Assembly (NCBI GenBank): GCA_026415155.1
Contig: JAOAHQ010000067.1
Location: 1-64,000, forward strand
Source of the DNA: Rhodocyclaceae bacterium
GTDB lineage: Bacteria > Pseudomonadota > Gammaproteobacteria > Burkholderiales > Rhodocyclaceae
DNA length: 64,000 bases
Direction of reading: 5' to 3'
In this document: positions 1 to 8,837 of the stretch, piece after piece
Numbering within the stretch: the stretch's first letter is position 1
Layout: every line of letters begins with the position of its first letter
The notes under the pieces: generated by a model
Seen by the model: the letters and a program-made list of their open reading frames with translations, nothing else
Databases searched by the model: none
Told to the model about the DNA's origin: nothing
Position numbers and translations under genes: made by a program

Positions 1-1329
1 CAGGTCGAGTTCTACAACATGGCGAAGTCGATCAAGGGGGCGATGAAGCGCGGCGACATTGCCAGCACGGGGCTTTCGAACTTCGAGCAGCTGGTCGAGA
101 TGGGGCGCGGCAAGACCAACATCGACGCCAACGACCAGCACGTCGTGCTGATCGTCGACTGGCTGTGGCGGTACGCCTTCGGGCAGCGCGCTTCCGACAT
201 CCACATCGAGCCGCGCCGCGACATGGGCGTGGTGCGCTTTCGCATCGACGGCGTGTTGCACCAGGTCTATCAGATCCCGATGCCGGTGTTGAACGCCATG
301 ACCAGCCGCATCAAGATTCTCGGCCGCATGGACGTGGTCGAGAAGCGCCGCCCGCAGGATGGCCGCATCAAGACGCGCCAGCCCAACGGCGAAGAGGTCG
401 AGCTGCGCCTGTCTACGCTGCCGACCGCCTTCGGCGAGAAGCTGGTGATGCGCATCTTCGATCCCGAGGTGCTGGTGCGCGATCTGACCGAGCTTGGTTT
501 CTCGCCCGAGGACGCCGAGCGCTGGCAGGGCATGACCGTCAAGCCCAACGGCATCATCCTCGTCACCGGCCCGACCGGCTCCGGCAAGACGACGACGCTC
601 TATTCGACCCTCAAGCAGCTCGCCACCCCCGAGGTGAACGTGTGCACGCTAGAGGACCCGATCGAGATGATCGAGCCGGCCTTCAACCAGGTGCAGGTGC
701 AACCTGACATCGGCGTCAATTTCGCCGCCGGCATCCGCGCCCTGATGCGCCAGGACCCGGACATCATCATGGTCGGCGAGATCCGCGATCTTGAGACGGC
801 GGAGATGGCGATCCAGGCGGCGCTCACCGGCCATCTGGTGCTCTCGACCTTGCACACCAACGATGCGCCCTCGGCGATCACGCGGCTCATCGACCTCGGC
901 GTGCCGCCTTATCTCTTGCAATCGACGGTGATCGGCGTCATGGCGCAGCGCCTTGTGCGCACGCTCTGCCCGCACTGTAAGCAAGCGGCGCCGCTCGATG
1001 CCGAGGACGAGGCGCTCTGGCATGCGCTCGTGGCGCCCTGGAAGGCGAGAAAGCCGGCGCAGCTTTACCACCCGGTCGGCTGCCTCGAATGCCGCATGAC
1101 GGGCTATCTCGGCCGCATCGGCCTTTACGAGATCATGCCGATGAGCCATGAGCTCAAGGCGCTCGTCACCGCGCACCTCGATCTTTCCGCCTTGCGCGAG
1201 CGCGCCATGAAGCTCGGCATGCAGCCCTTGCGGATTGCCGGCGCGCGCAAGGTCGCGGCGGGGCTCACGACCATCGAGGAAGTGTTGAAGGTCGCGCCGC
1301 CGCTCTCCGAGCCGGCGCGCTCACCGTAG
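1..1329 (+). CDS. Type II secretion/type IV pilus-type assembly ATPase (GspE/PilB family), 5' end missing
   Basis: Hexameric cytoplasmic ATPase that powers pseudopilus or pilus assembly. The reading frame is open from base 1, so the gene begins upstream of the window. Visible parts are the N2-domain residues SDIHIEP, a Walker A GPTGSGKTT (about 568-594), the Walker B region DPDIIMVGEIRD (about 754-789), the His box STLHTND, and a CxxC...CxxC zinc site (LCPHC near 964, CLEC near 1081). The zinc site is typical of GspE/PilB/MshE and is absent from PilT. The gene runs convergent to the DUF1841 gene with one base between the stops. Which system it serves (T2SS, T4P or MSHA-like) cannot be told because its upstream partners lie outside the window. 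Confidence 0.93.
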   Translation, partial: QVEFYNMAKSIKGAMKRGDIASTGLSNFEQLVEMGRGKTNIDANDQHVVLIVDWLWRYAFGQRASDIHIEPRRDMGVVRFRIDGVLHQVYQIPMPVLNAMTSRIKILGRMDVVEKRRPQDGRIKTRQPNGEEVELRLSTLPTAFGEKLVMRIFDPEVLVRDLTELGFSPEDAERWQGMTVKPNGIILVTGPTGSGKTTTLYSTLKQLATPEVNVCTLEDPIEMIEPAFNQVQVQPDIGVNFAAGIRALMRQDPDIIMVGEIRDLETAEMAIQAALTGHLVLSTLHTNDAPSAITRLIDLGVPPYLLQSTVIGVMAQRLVRTLCPHCKQAAPLDAEDEALWHALVAPWKARKPAQLYHPVGCLECRMTGYLGRIGLYEIMPMSHELKALVTAHLDLSALRERAMKLGMQPLRIAGARKVAAGLTTIEEVLKVAPPLSEPARSP

Positions 1330-1330
1330 A

Positions 1331-1756
1331 TCAGCGGCGACCCCGCTGGATGCAGTCGAGATAGGCCGCGCCATCCGGCGGCCGGCCTTCGCGCTGGGCG
1401 CGCCAGAGCGTCTCGCCCAGGCATTCGAGGAGATGATGCAAGGCGGCGTGACGGTCGCCGTCTTGCGAGAGCCGAGTTTCGTAGGCCGCTCGGATGCCCG
1501 GCGGCTGGTCGATCGAGAGCTGCTCTTCGATCGCGAGATGCAGCGAAAGGTGGAGAAAGGGATTCTGCTCGCCATCTTCGGGCGTCCAGTCGCGGTCGAT
1601 CGCTGCGGGGTCGGCAAGCAGCGCGTGATACTCGGGATGCAGCGCGATGATGTCGGCGGCGAGCGTTTCGAGCGGCGTGGCGGGAAGCTTTGCGAGGCGC
1701 TTTTGCCAAGCCGAAATGAAGAAGCGGCGCGCTTGTTCGCGGCTAGGATTGAACAT
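1331..1756 (-). CDS. DUF1841 family protein
   Basis: Soluble protein of 141 aa recognised as the DUF1841 family, common in beta- and gammaproteobacteria and of unknown function. It starts MFNPSREQARRFF, carries a central acidic/aromatic stretch (residues about 57-75, with NPFLHLSLHLAIEEQ), and ends in a basic tail. No signal peptide or membrane segment is visible. Its start overlaps the end of nth by 14 bases on the same strand, so the two are probably co-transcribed. No catalytic motif is evident. Family assignment is from memory of conserved residues. Confidence 0.82.
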   Translation of the reverse strand: MFNPSREQARRFFISAWQKRLAKLPATPLETLAADIIALHPEYHALLADPAAIDRDWTPEDGEQNPFLHLSLHLAIEEQLSIDQPPGIRAAYETRLSQDGDRHAALHHLLECLGETLWRAQREGRPPDGAAYLDCIQRGRR

Positions 1757-2384
1757 CGCGCTTATCTGGATACTCGCACAGATCGCGCACGAGGCAGCGC
1801 CCGCAGTGGGGCCTTCTCGCCTGGCAGACGTAGCGGCCGTGCAGGATCAGCCAATGATGGGCATGCTGGCGGTATGCGGCCGGCACGACTTTGAGCAGTT
1901 TTTTTTCGACTTCGGCGACGTTCCTGCCCGGGGCGAGCCCCGTGCGGTTGGCAAGGCGAAAGATGTGGGTATCGACGGCGATGGTCGGCTCGCCGAAGGC
2001 GATGTTGAGCACGACGTTGGCGGTCTTCCTGCCCACGCCCGGCAAGGCTTCGAGCGCGGCGCGCTCATGCGGCACTTCACCGCCGTGGCGCTCGACGAGA
2101 AGCCGCGCCATCGCGACGAGATTTCTGGCCTTGGTCTTGTATAGCCCGAGGGTCTGGATCAGTTCGGCCACCTTCTCTTCGCCTAGGGCGGCGAGCTGCG
2201 CGGGCGTTGCTGCCGCGGCAAAGAGCGCCGGCGTGACGCGATTGACGCTCTTGTCGGTCGCCTGCGCCGAGAGGATCACTGCGACGAGGAGTTCAAAAGG
2301 CGTCCGGTAGTGGAGCTCGCTCTGCGGCGCAGGATTGGCCGCGGCCAAACGCCGGAAGAATTCGGCGCGCTGGGCGGGGGTCAT
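1743..2384 (-). CDS. nth: Endonuclease III
   Basis: Bifunctional DNA glycosylase/AP lyase that removes oxidised pyrimidines in base-excision repair. About 213 aa from the chosen ATG at 2384, which gives MTPAQRAEFFRRL; the frame stays open upstream to 2423, but the extra residues match no usual N-terminus. The helix-hairpin-helix LPGVGRKTANVVL carries the catalytic Lys. VDTHIFRLANR carries the catalytic Asp. Four C-terminal cysteines in C-x6-C-x2-C-x5-C spacing bind a [4Fe-4S] cluster. Its place downstream of the rnf genes repeats the rsxABCDGE-nth order of enterobacteria, here with one extra gene between. Confidence 0.97.
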   Translation of the reverse strand: MTPAQRAEFFRRLAAANPAPQSELHYRTPFELLVAVILSAQATDKSVNRVTPALFAAAATPAQLAALGEEKVAELIQTLGLYKTKARNLVAMARLLVERHGGEVPHERAALEALPGVGRKTANVVLNIAFGEPTIAVDTHIFRLANRTGLAPGRNVAEVEKKLLKVVPAAYRQHAHHWLILHGRYVCQARRPHCGRCLVRDLCEYPDKRDVQS

Positions 2385-2394
2385 GCGAGTTTCA

Positions 2395-3546
2395 TCAGAG
2401 CCTTGCTGGACCTGCCGCTGCACGGCGGCGCCAGAGGCTCATCAGGAGCGCGCCGCAAAGACCGCCCAAGAGGATCGCGGCGGCGAGTTCGAGCATGGCG
2501 CGCTCGGCCTGTTTTTCCGCCTCGCGCTTAAGGCGCGCCTTCTCCGCTTCGAGTGATGCCAAGCGCTGTTCGATGGACTCGAACTGGGCTTTCAGTGCCT
2601 GGTAGGTGTTTTCGGCTTGGGCCAGCCGGGCAAGCAGTTCTTCCTGGGCGGCGAAGGAGGCCTCGGCTTGGGCGGCTACGGCGGCCTCGGCCGGCGTGGG
2701 TGCTTTTTCGCTCCCGCCACCTGCGCCGATGACGAGCTTGTCCTGCGCCGGGATTTCTTTCGTCTTTGCAGGCGTTGCGGCCGGCGCGGGCTTGGGCGCA
2801 GCGTCCGGCGGCGTGGCCGGTGCGGCCTGCTTGGCTGGCGGCAGTGGCGGCACATAGGGGCCCACGCGGCGCTTGGGCAGGTCGGCCGGATAGACAAGCC
2901 GCTCGGGCGCGACGGGCAGTGCTTCATCATCCGCGAGGCTACCGAGCCAGTCGGCATTGGCCTCGCGCATCATGCGCTTGAATTTCTCGCGCGCCTTGGG
3001 CTGCAGCGGATAGCGTTGGCGCGCAAGCGCTTCGAGCGTGACGCCACTTATGGGCCGCGTGCCCGGCTCGAGCGGGCGGGCGGCGGGCTTCGCCCCATTG
3101 GACACGGCCGCTTTGACCGTCGCTGCTGCCGGCAGCTCAGGCTGCAGTTCCCGTCCTGGCGAGGCCAAGAGGATGTATTCGCGCGAGACTTGCGCGCCGC
3201 ACAGCGCCGTGATGCGGAATTCGACGATGGGCTCACGCACTTCTTCACCTTGGAGCATGAGCCAGGTTCGCCCCCCTTCGCGCTTGAGGGCCGTCAAACG
3301 CGCGCGGCGCAAAAAGAAGCGTTCGTCGCCCGCTGCGATGGGCTGATATTCGAAGCATTCGAGGGAAAGCCGCTCCGGCTCGATGACTTCGATGGCAAGC
3401 GACAAGGGCGCGCCGATGATCGCTTCGCCCTTTACCGAGCCGAGGCCGACCGCGAACGCGGCCGTGGCCTGGAACAAGGCGAGCAGGCCTATCCCCAGAA
3501 CCCGAGATGGGCGAAAAAACGGCAGAGAGTCGAAGCGAGGGCGCAT
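2395..3546 (-). CDS. FimV-like envelope protein (FimV N-terminal domain, coiled coil, C-terminal membrane anchor)
   Basis: About 383 aa from ATG 3546 (MRPRFDSLPFF). It has a signal peptide or signal anchor over residues 8-33. A FimV/TadD-type N-terminal domain follows (VGLGSVKGEAIIGAPLSLAI, then the family-typical beta segments to about residue 125). The middle is rich in Ala and Pro, with a LysM-like segment near residues 165-215. Then comes a charged coiled coil and one C-terminal transmembrane helix ending in Arg residues. FimV-type proteins bind peptidoglycan and organise polar machinery such as type IV pili or secretion systems. This one is much shorter than Pseudomonas FimV and lacks TPR repeats. 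It lies between rnfE and nth, where no such gene is found in E. coli. Confidence 0.75.
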   Translation of the reverse strand: MRPRFDSLPFFRPSRVLGIGLLALFQATAAFAVGLGSVKGEAIIGAPLSLAIEVIEPERLSLECFEYQPIAAGDERFFLRRARLTALKREGGRTWLMLQGEEVREPIVEFRITALCGAQVSREYILLASPGRELQPELPAAATVKAAVSNGAKPAARPLEPGTRPISGVTLEALARQRYPLQPKAREKFKRMMREANADWLGSLADDEALPVAPERLVYPADLPKRRVGPYVPPLPPAKQAAPATPPDAAPKPAPAATPAKTKEIPAQDKLVIGAGGGSEKAPTPAEAAVAAQAEASFAAQEELLARLAQAENTYQALKAQFESIEQRLASLEAEKARLKREAEKQAERAMLELAAAILLGGLCGALLMSLWRRRAAAGPARL

Positions 3547-3575
3547 GTCCTTTTCCTTCGTGGCGTGGCGAGAGG

Positions 3576-3602
3576 CCGGCACGCCACGTGCCGGACATTG
3601 TA
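3576..3602 (-). promoter_or_regulatory. Candidate -10 box and 5'-leader hairpin of the FimV-like gene
   Basis: On the minus strand a TACAAT (-10 like) lies at 3602-3597. Immediately downstream is a perfect 8-bp stem with a 3-base loop (CCGGCACG/CGTGCCGG, 3576-3594). It begins where a transcript from that box would start and ends about 30 bases before the start codon. No convincing -35 is seen. The pattern suggests that the FimV-like gene can be transcribed separately from the rnf genes. Confidence 0.3.
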
Positions 3603-3640
3603 TGTGAGGAGGCCGGCGGGGAGACAAAAGTCGCTTTTCT

Positions 3641-4333
3641 TCAAGCGGTGCTCGAGGCCGCCTGGAGTGCCTTCAAGCGCGCCTTGGCGCGTTCGTTGGC
3701 GCGCCATTCAAGCCAGTTGCGGCCCGCGATCAGCAGCCCCAGCACGAAAAAGGCGCCGGGCGGCAACAGGGCGAGCAAAAAGCCCGGATAGTCTTCCGGC
3801 AGGAGCTGAAGGGCCTGCGTGCCGGGCAGGATCATCTCGATGCCGGCAAACAGCGTGCCTTGGCCGATGAATTCGCGGATCGCGCCTAAAAGGCCGATGA
3901 CCCAGACAAAGCCCACCCCCATCATGATGCCATCGAAGGTGGCGAGCCGCGTGTCGTGCTTGGCCGCAAAGGCTTCGACGCGCGCCAGCACGATGCAGTT
4001 GGTGACGATGAGCGGGATGAAGATGCCGAGCACGAGGTAGAGGTCGTGCAAATAGGCGTTGAAGGCGAGATCGACGACGGTGACGAGCGCGGCGATGATG
4101 AGGATGAACACCGGGATGCGGATCTCGTAAGGAATGAAGCCGCGCAGGAGCGAGACGGCGAAGTTCGCCAGCCCCATGACGAGAATCGTGGCAAGTCCCA
4201 GGCTCACGGCATTGACGAGGGTGCTGCTCACGGCAAGCAGCGGGCAGAGGCCCAAGAGCTGGGCGAGAATGGCGTTTTGTTTCCATAGGCCATTTTTGGC
4301 GACTTCACGGTAGAGGACGATGGGGGTCGTCAT
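3641..4333 (-). CDS. rnfE: Rnf electron-transport complex subunit RnfE
   Basis: Integral membrane subunit of the Rnf (ion-translocating ferredoxin:NAD+ oxidoreductase) complex, paralogous to RnfA. 230 aa with six predicted transmembrane helices. Family residues include NGLWKQNAILAQLLGLCPLLAVSS at the N-terminus, where the conserved Cys of the GLCP motif helps bind the intramembrane iron-sulfur cluster shared with RnfA. The start codon overlaps the rnfG stop by four bases (ATGA). It is the last rnf gene of a complete rnfABCDGE set read leftward. Confidence 0.95.
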   Translation of the reverse strand: MTTPIVLYREVAKNGLWKQNAILAQLLGLCPLLAVSSTLVNAVSLGLATILVMGLANFAVSLLRGFIPYEIRIPVFILIIAALVTVVDLAFNAYLHDLYLVLGIFIPLIVTNCIVLARVEAFAAKHDTRLATFDGIMMGVGFVWVIGLLGAIREFIGQGTLFAGIEMILPGTQALQLLPEDYPGFLLALLPPGAFFVLGLLIAGRNWLEWRANERAKARLKALQAASSTA

Positions 4334-5040
4334 GGCGATTCCTCCTCATAGCGGCTGCCTGGCGGCAGGGCGAAGAGCCGTGCGGCGCGCTCGCTCGCCC
4401 AGGCGAGCGCCCGAGCGGTAGCGTGGGTGACGGCGCGCGCCGAGATCGTCGCCCCCGCGCGCGCATCGAAGACGCCGCCATCCTTTTTGACGCGCCATTT
4501 CTCGAGTGGTGTGTCGCCCAAATGACGGCCATCGAACTGGCGGATCCACGGCGCGGCCTTGTGCTTGTCCTTCTTCGGATCGATGTAGTCGCCCAAGCCC
4601 GGCGTTTCCTTGTGACGTGTCACCCGCACGCCGGCCAGATGCCCATCGGCGCGCACGGCGAGAATCAGGCGAATCTCACCCGAATAGCCCTCAGGCGTGG
4701 CGGCTTCGAGCACGAGCGCGACGGGCGCCCCGGCGCGCCGCGCGCGATAGAGGCGGCTTTGTTCGGCCAGTCCCAGCGCCGGCAGTGGCGGCAGCTCGAT
4801 CGCATCGGCGAGCAGATCGTTGTCGAAATCGCTCGCCGGCAGCACTTCGTGGATGAGGCGGCGCTTGGCTTCCTGCAGCGTTGCCTCGATGGCGGGTGAG
4901 GTGAGCTCGTGCACTTCTGCCATGAGCCCCGTGAAGACGAGCGTGAAGAGCAACAGGATCGCCGCCGTGCGCAGCGAGACGCGCCAAGCGTCTTCGGCCG
5001 GCGGCGGAGAGGGGGGAGCGAGAGGATCCGGGGCGTTCAT
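4330..5040 (-). CDS. rnfG: Rnf electron-transport complex subunit RnfG (flavin-carrying)
   Basis: Membrane-anchored periplasmic subunit carrying covalent FMN. About 236 aa from ATG 5040. One N-terminal transmembrane helix (residues about 22-42) is followed by an FMN-binding domain with ETPGLGDYI. Near the C-terminus is DARAGATIS, the site where ApbE attaches FMN to the Thr. The Ser usual in the SGAT motif is replaced by Ala here, while the acceptor Thr is kept. The gene overlaps rnfD and rnfE by four bases each, so the operon is translationally coupled. A longer upstream reading frame exists but it only shadows rnfD. Confidence 0.94.
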   Translation of the reverse strand: MNAPDPLAPPSPPPAEDAWRVSLRTAAILLLFTLVFTGLMAEVHELTSPAIEATLQEAKRRLIHEVLPASDFDNDLLADAIELPPLPALGLAEQSRLYRARRAGAPVALVLEAATPEGYSGEIRLILAVRADGHLAGVRVTRHKETPGLGDYIDPKKDKHKAAPWIRQFDGRHLGDTPLEKWRVKKDGGVFDARAGATISARAVTHATARALAWASERAARLFALPPGSRYEEESP

Positions 5041-6053
5041 GGCGAGGAATCGTGCTGACGGCCGAACACCTTCGGCTGAGTATGCATGTCGATGAGGGGG
5101 GCGCAAAGATTCATGAGCAGGATCGCGAAGGCCAGCCCATCCGGATAGGCGCCGAAGCTGCGGATGATCCAGGTGAGGATCGCCACGCCAGCCGCGAAGA
5201 TGAGCTTGCCGAGCGGCGTGGTGCAGCCGGAGACCGGATCGGTGGCGATGAAGAAGGCGCCGAGCATCGCGCCGCCGGTGAAAAGATGAAACTGGGCGCC
5301 GGCAAAACGCGCCGGATCGACGAGGTGGAAGAGGGTGGCGATGCCGGAGAGCGTCACGATGAAGGCGACGGGCACGTGCCAGGTGATGATGCGCTGATGA
5401 ATGAGCCACAGCCCGCCGAGGAGGTAGCCCGCCGCGACCCATTCCCAGCCGCGGCCGCCGATGTTGCCGAAGCTCGCGTGGCTGCCCAAGATGCCGGCGA
5501 TCATGGCGCGCTGCTCGGGATCGCGCAGCATGGTGCGCAGGGCATCCAAGGGGGTGGCCATGACGAGCGCATCAAGCTGGCGGTCGCTCATGAAGATGGC
5601 TCTGAGCATCGGCTCGAAGGCATTCATCTCGGCGCGCGGCCATTGCGACATCAGCTGCGGATAGGCGACGATCATCGTGCAGAAGGCGACCATCGCCGGA
5701 TTGAACGGGTTTTGTCCGAGCCCGCCATAGAGGTGCTTGGCGACGACGATGGCGATCAGGACGCCGAGCGTCGTCAGCCACCAGGGCGCGATCGGCGGAA
5801 AGGTGAGCGCGATGAGCCACGCGGTGACGAGCGCGCTGCCATCAAGGAGAAAGAGCCGCAGCGGTTTGCCGCGCAGCCACAAGAGCAGGGCTTCGGCGGC
5901 GAGGGCGATTCCGGAGGCGAGCGCAATCTGCACGAGGATCGCCGCGCCGAAGAACCAGACATAGGCGGCGATACCCGGCAGGAGCGCGACGAGCACCTTG
6001 AGCATCACGGCGCGCACGCTCGCGGGTTGGTAGATGTGCGGGGAGGAGGGCAT
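5037..6053 (-). CDS. rnfD: Rnf electron-transport complex subunit RnfD
   Basis: Polytopic membrane subunit of Rnf carrying a covalent FMN. 338 aa. It starts [20 protein letters not shown], close to the family opening SPHxxxxxSVxxxM. Several hydrophobic helices follow. PVSGCTTPLGK near residue 285 matches the flavinylation segment (the acceptor is a Thr). Conserved GGLGQNPFNPAM is present near residue 111. Start and stop overlap rnfC and rnfG in TGATG/ATGA fashion. Together with RnfG it passes electrons across the membrane and is thought to form part of the ion path. Confidence 0.95.
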   Translation of the reverse strand: MPSSPHIYQPASVRAVMLKVLVALLPGIAAYVWFFGAAILVQIALASGIALAAEALLLWLRGKPLRLFLLDGSALVTAWLIALTFPPIAPWWLTTLGVLIAIVVAKHLYGGLGQNPFNPAMVAFCTMIVAYPQLMSQWPRAEMNAFEPMLRAIFMSDRQLDALVMATPLDALRTMLRDPEQRAMIAGILGSHASFGNIGGRGWEWVAAGYLLGGLWLIHQRIITWHVPVAFIVTLSGIATLFHLVDPARFAGAQFHLFTGGAMLGAFFIATDPVSGCTTPLGKLIFAAGVAILTWIIRSFGAYPDGLAFAILLMNLCAPLIDMHTQPKVFGRQHDSSP

Positions 6054-7597
6054 CAGGCGTGATCCTTTCTGGCCTCGATGCGCGCCTGGGCGGCGGCGAT
6101 CAGCTCGGACGGGGCCGTGCCGTCAGCGCCGACTTTTTCGCCAGCGCCGGCCGCCTCCTCGGCGGCAAGCCGGGCCTTGGTCTCGGCGGCCTTGGCGGCG
6201 AGCCGCGCCGCCTTCTCTTGTTTTTCGCGTTCCTCGCGGAACTTGCGGAATTCATAGCGCTCGCGCGCCGCGTCGGCGGCCGCTTTCTCGCGTTCGCGGG
6301 CGCGGATTTCCGACTTGGCGAAGCGGTAGTAATCGACAAGCGGAATGCGCGACGGGCAGACATAGGCGCAGCAGCCGCACTCGATGCAGTCGAACAGGTG
6401 ATATTCCTGCGCCTTGCCGAAGTTCTTCGACTTGGCGAACCAGTAGAGTTCGTGGGGTTGCAGGATCATCGGGCAGACGCGCGTGCAGGCGCCGCAGCGG
6501 ATGCAGGGCAGCTCGGGCGGCGGCGGCGGAAACAGGGCCGGGCTCATCGCGAGCAGGCAGTTGGTCGCCTTGACGACCGGCACATGGAGATCGGGCAGCA
6601 CGAAGCCCATCATCGGCCCGCCCATGACGACGCGGTCGGTATCCGCCTTGGGCCCCCCCAGCGGCAAGAGGGCATCGATCGGCGTGCCGATCAGCACCTC
6701 GACGTTGCCCGGCCGCTCATAGTTTCCGGCGAGCGTGACGATGCGCGAGATGAGGGGTTCGCCCTGAAGCACTGCGCGCGCCACGGCATAGGCCGTGCCG
6801 ACGTTGAAGCATTGCACGCCGAAATCGGGCCCGAGCTTGCCATAGGGGATGGCGATGCCAGTGAGCACGCGGATGAGCTGTTTCTCGCCGCCGGCCGGGT
6901 AGCGGGTCGGCACCGTGACGACCTCGCCGCTTGCCGGGCCGCCGTCCGCTAGGCAGGCGCGCAGGGCTTCGGCGGCCTCGGGCTTGTTGTCCTCGACGCC
7001 GAAGAGGATGCGCTTGGCGCCCATCGCACGCGCGAGGAGGCGCGCGCCGGCGACGATTTCGGCGGCGCGCTCGCGCATCAGGCGATCGTCGCAGGTGATC
7101 CACGGCTCGCATTCGGCGCCGTTGATGATGAGCGTGTCGATCGCCGCCTGGGCCTTGACGTGGCTTGGGAAGGCCGCACCGCCCAAGCCGACGATGCCGG
7201 CCTCACGGATGCGCTTTTTGATGTCTTCGGGCGTTGCGCGCGCGAGATCGAGCGGCGCGCGCTCGATCCAGCGCTCTTCGCCATCGGGCTCGATGACGGC
7301 ACAGGGCGCGGCCAGACCCGAAGGGTGAGGCAGGCCATGCGATTCGATTGCGCGCACGCGGCCCGAGGTCGGGGCATGCACGGTGGTGCCGAAGGGCCCC
7401 TCGGCCGCGCCGATGAGCTGGCCCTTCAAGACATGTTCGCCTACTTTCACGGTAGGGTTGGCCGCGCCCGTGGCGCTTTGCCGGAAGGGCACGATGATAA
7501 GCTCAGGCAGCGGCGCCGGCCGGATCGGGCTGCCCGAGGATTCCTGCTTGTGCGAGGCGGGCTCAATGCCGCCGGGAAAGCGGAACAATTCAAGCAT
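6053..7597 (-). CDS. rnfC: Rnf electron-transport complex subunit RnfC
   Basis: Peripheral subunit that binds NADH/FMN and two [4Fe-4S] clusters. 514 aa. An N-terminal barrel and a glycine-rich nucleotide-binding region ([12 protein letters not shown]) are followed by two ferredoxin motifs, [12 protein letters not shown] and [12 protein letters not shown], near residues 375-425. The last 90 residues are a charged, alanine-rich coiled coil as in other proteobacterial RnfC. Within that tail the residues EKVGADGTA are encoded by a copy of the dispersed repeat described elsewhere (6114-6136), in frame. It overlaps rnfB by eight bases. Confidence 0.95.
   Translation of the reverse strand: MLELFRFPGGIEPASHKQESSGSPIRPAPLPELIIVPFRQSATGAANPTVKVGEHVLKGQLIGAAEGPFGTTVHAPTSGRVRAIESHGLPHPSGLAAPCAVIEPDGEERWIERAPLDLARATPEDIKKRIREAGIVGLGGAAFPSHVKAQAAIDTLIINGAECEPWITCDDRLMRERAAEIVAGARLLARAMGAKRILFGVEDNKPEAAEALRACLADGGPASGEVVTVPTRYPAGGEKQLIRVLTGIAIPYGKLGPDFGVQCFNVGTAYAVARAVLQGEPLISRIVTLAGNYERPGNVEVLIGTPIDALLPLGGPKADTDRVVMGGPMMGFVLPDLHVPVVKATNCLLAMSPALFPPPPPELPCIRCGACTRVCPMILQPHELYWFAKSKNFGKAQEYHLFDCIECGCCAYVCPSRIPLVDYYRFAKSEIRAREREKAAADAARERYEFRKFREEREKQEKAARLAAKAAETKARLAAEEAAGAGEKVGADGTAPSELIAAAQARIEARKDHA
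6114..6136 (-). repeat. Dispersed repeat copy 1, in frame within rnfC
   Basis: Minus-strand copy of the 20-base core GTCGGCGCTGGCGGGACGGC with two mismatches, preceded by AAA. It is read in rnfC as Lys-Val-Gly-Ala-Asp-Gly-Thr-Ala, in the variable C-terminal coiled-coil tail. Confidence 0.8.
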
Positions 7598-8147
7598 GGG
7601 CGGCGACCTTGAGCGGCGTGACGGGATACTTCCACTTCCAGGTATCGAGCGTCTCAGGAAGCGGCTGCATGTGGATGCAATTGACCGGGCAGGGGGGAAT
7701 GCACAATTCGCAGCCGGTGCATTGGGCCGCGATCACGGTGTGCATCTGCTTAGCAGCCCCGATGATCGCATCGACGGGGCAGGCTTGCAGGCACAGCGTG
7801 CAGCCGATGCACAAGTTTTCGTCGATGACGGCGACACTCTTGGGCTTTTCGATGCCGTGCTCGGCGGAAAGCGGCTTGAATTCGCGGCCCAAGAGGTCGG
7901 CGAGCTTACGGATGCCTTCCTCGCCGCCCGGCGGGCACTGATTGATGTCGGCCTCGCCCTTGGCGATCGCCTCGGCATAGGGCTTGCAGCCGGGGTAGCC
8001 GCACTGGCCGCACTGGGTCTGCGGCAAGAGAGCATCGATCTTCTCGACCAAAGGGTCGCCCTCGACCTTGAAGCGCACAGCGGCATAGCCGAGCGCTGCA
8101 CCGAGCAGTACGGCGCCTAAGGCCATGACGAGAATCGCTTCGAGCAT
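7590..8147 (-). CDS. rnfB: Rnf electron-transport complex subunit RnfB (ferredoxin-like)
   Basis: Membrane-anchored iron-sulfur subunit and entry point for ferredoxin electrons. 185 aa. It has one N-terminal transmembrane helix (residues 2-22), then the four-cysteine domain CGQCGYPGC...C, then two [4Fe-4S] motifs, [12 protein letters not shown] and [12 protein letters not shown]. That makes at least three clusters, matching the usual proteobacterial length. It overlaps rnfC and lies three bases downstream of rnfA. Confidence 0.96.
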   Translation of the reverse strand: MLEAILVMALGAVLLGAALGYAAVRFKVEGDPLVEKIDALLPQTQCGQCGYPGCKPYAEAIAKGEADINQCPPGGEEGIRKLADLLGREFKPLSAEHGIEKPKSVAVIDENLCIGCTLCLQACPVDAIIGAAKQMHTVIAAQCTGCELCIPPCPVNCIHMQPLPETLDTWKWKYPVTPLKVAAHA

Positions 8148-8150
8148 GGG

Positions 8151-8729
8151 CTATTTGTCCAGACCTGCAAAACCCATGAAGGCCAGGCTCATGATGCCGG
8201 CGGTGACCATCGCGATGGCGGTGCCGCGGAAATGCACCGGCACGTCGGCTCCCTCGAGGCGCTCACGCAAGCCCGCGAAGAGCACCAGCGCGAGCGTGAA
8301 GCCGAGCGCGGAACCCAAGCCAAACAGTACGGAGGCGATGAGGTCGTGCTTCAAACCGATGTTGAGGAGCGGCACGCCGAGCACGGCGCAGTTGGTCGTG
8401 ATGAGCGGAAGATAAATGCCAAGCACCTGATGCAGCACCGGGCTCGTTTTCTGGATCACGAGCTCGGTGAGCTGGACGATCGCCGCGATCGTGACGATGA
8501 AGGAAAGCGTGCGCAGATAGAGGAGGCCATAGGGCGCCAAGAGCCAGCGGTCGATGACATAGCTCGTCGCGCATGCGAGCGTCAGCACGAAGGTCGTCGC
8601 GGCGCCCATGCCGACGGCGGTTTCGAGCTTCTTCGATACCCCCATGAAGGGGCATAGTCCGAGGATGCGGACAAGGACGACGTTATTGACGAGGACGGCG
8701 CCTAAGACGATGAAGAGATAGCTGGTCAT
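8151..8729 (-). CDS. rnfA: Rnf electron-transport complex subunit RnfA
   Basis: First gene of the rnfABCDGE operon. About 192 aa from ATG 8729 ([19 protein letters not shown]); the open frame extends to 8804, but only this start gives the family N-terminus. Six transmembrane helices are present, with the conserved [11 protein letters not shown] cysteine motif. It pairs with RnfE in the membrane. The 108 bases between it and ppk contain no clear promoter or terminator that I could identify, although the rnf promoter must lie there or inside the ppk end. Confidence 0.95.
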   Translation of the reverse strand: MTSYLFIVLGAVLVNNVVLVRILGLCPFMGVSKKLETAVGMGAATTFVLTLACATSYVIDRWLLAPYGLLYLRTLSFIVTIAAIVQLTELVIQKTSPVLHQVLGIYLPLITTNCAVLGVPLLNIGLKHDLIASVLFGLGSALGFTLALVLFAGLRERLEGADVPVHFRGTAIAMVTAGIMSLAFMGFAGLDK

Positions 8730-8837
8730 GTCGATGCGGGCCATGCGCGCGGGGCGCGCACATTGGCGGTCGCGAATTATCGCGCTTTGGCGACCCGGCA
8801 ACAACCCTCGCCGCAGTGCGGCAAAGCGGCCAAGCGC

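Noticed and set aside
2701-2740. A repeat-like stretch in the FimV-like gene (complement of ATCGGCGCAGGTGGCGGGAG)
   Set aside because: It needs an internal two-base insertion and several mismatches, and fits an ordinary Gly/Ala/Pro-rich linker.
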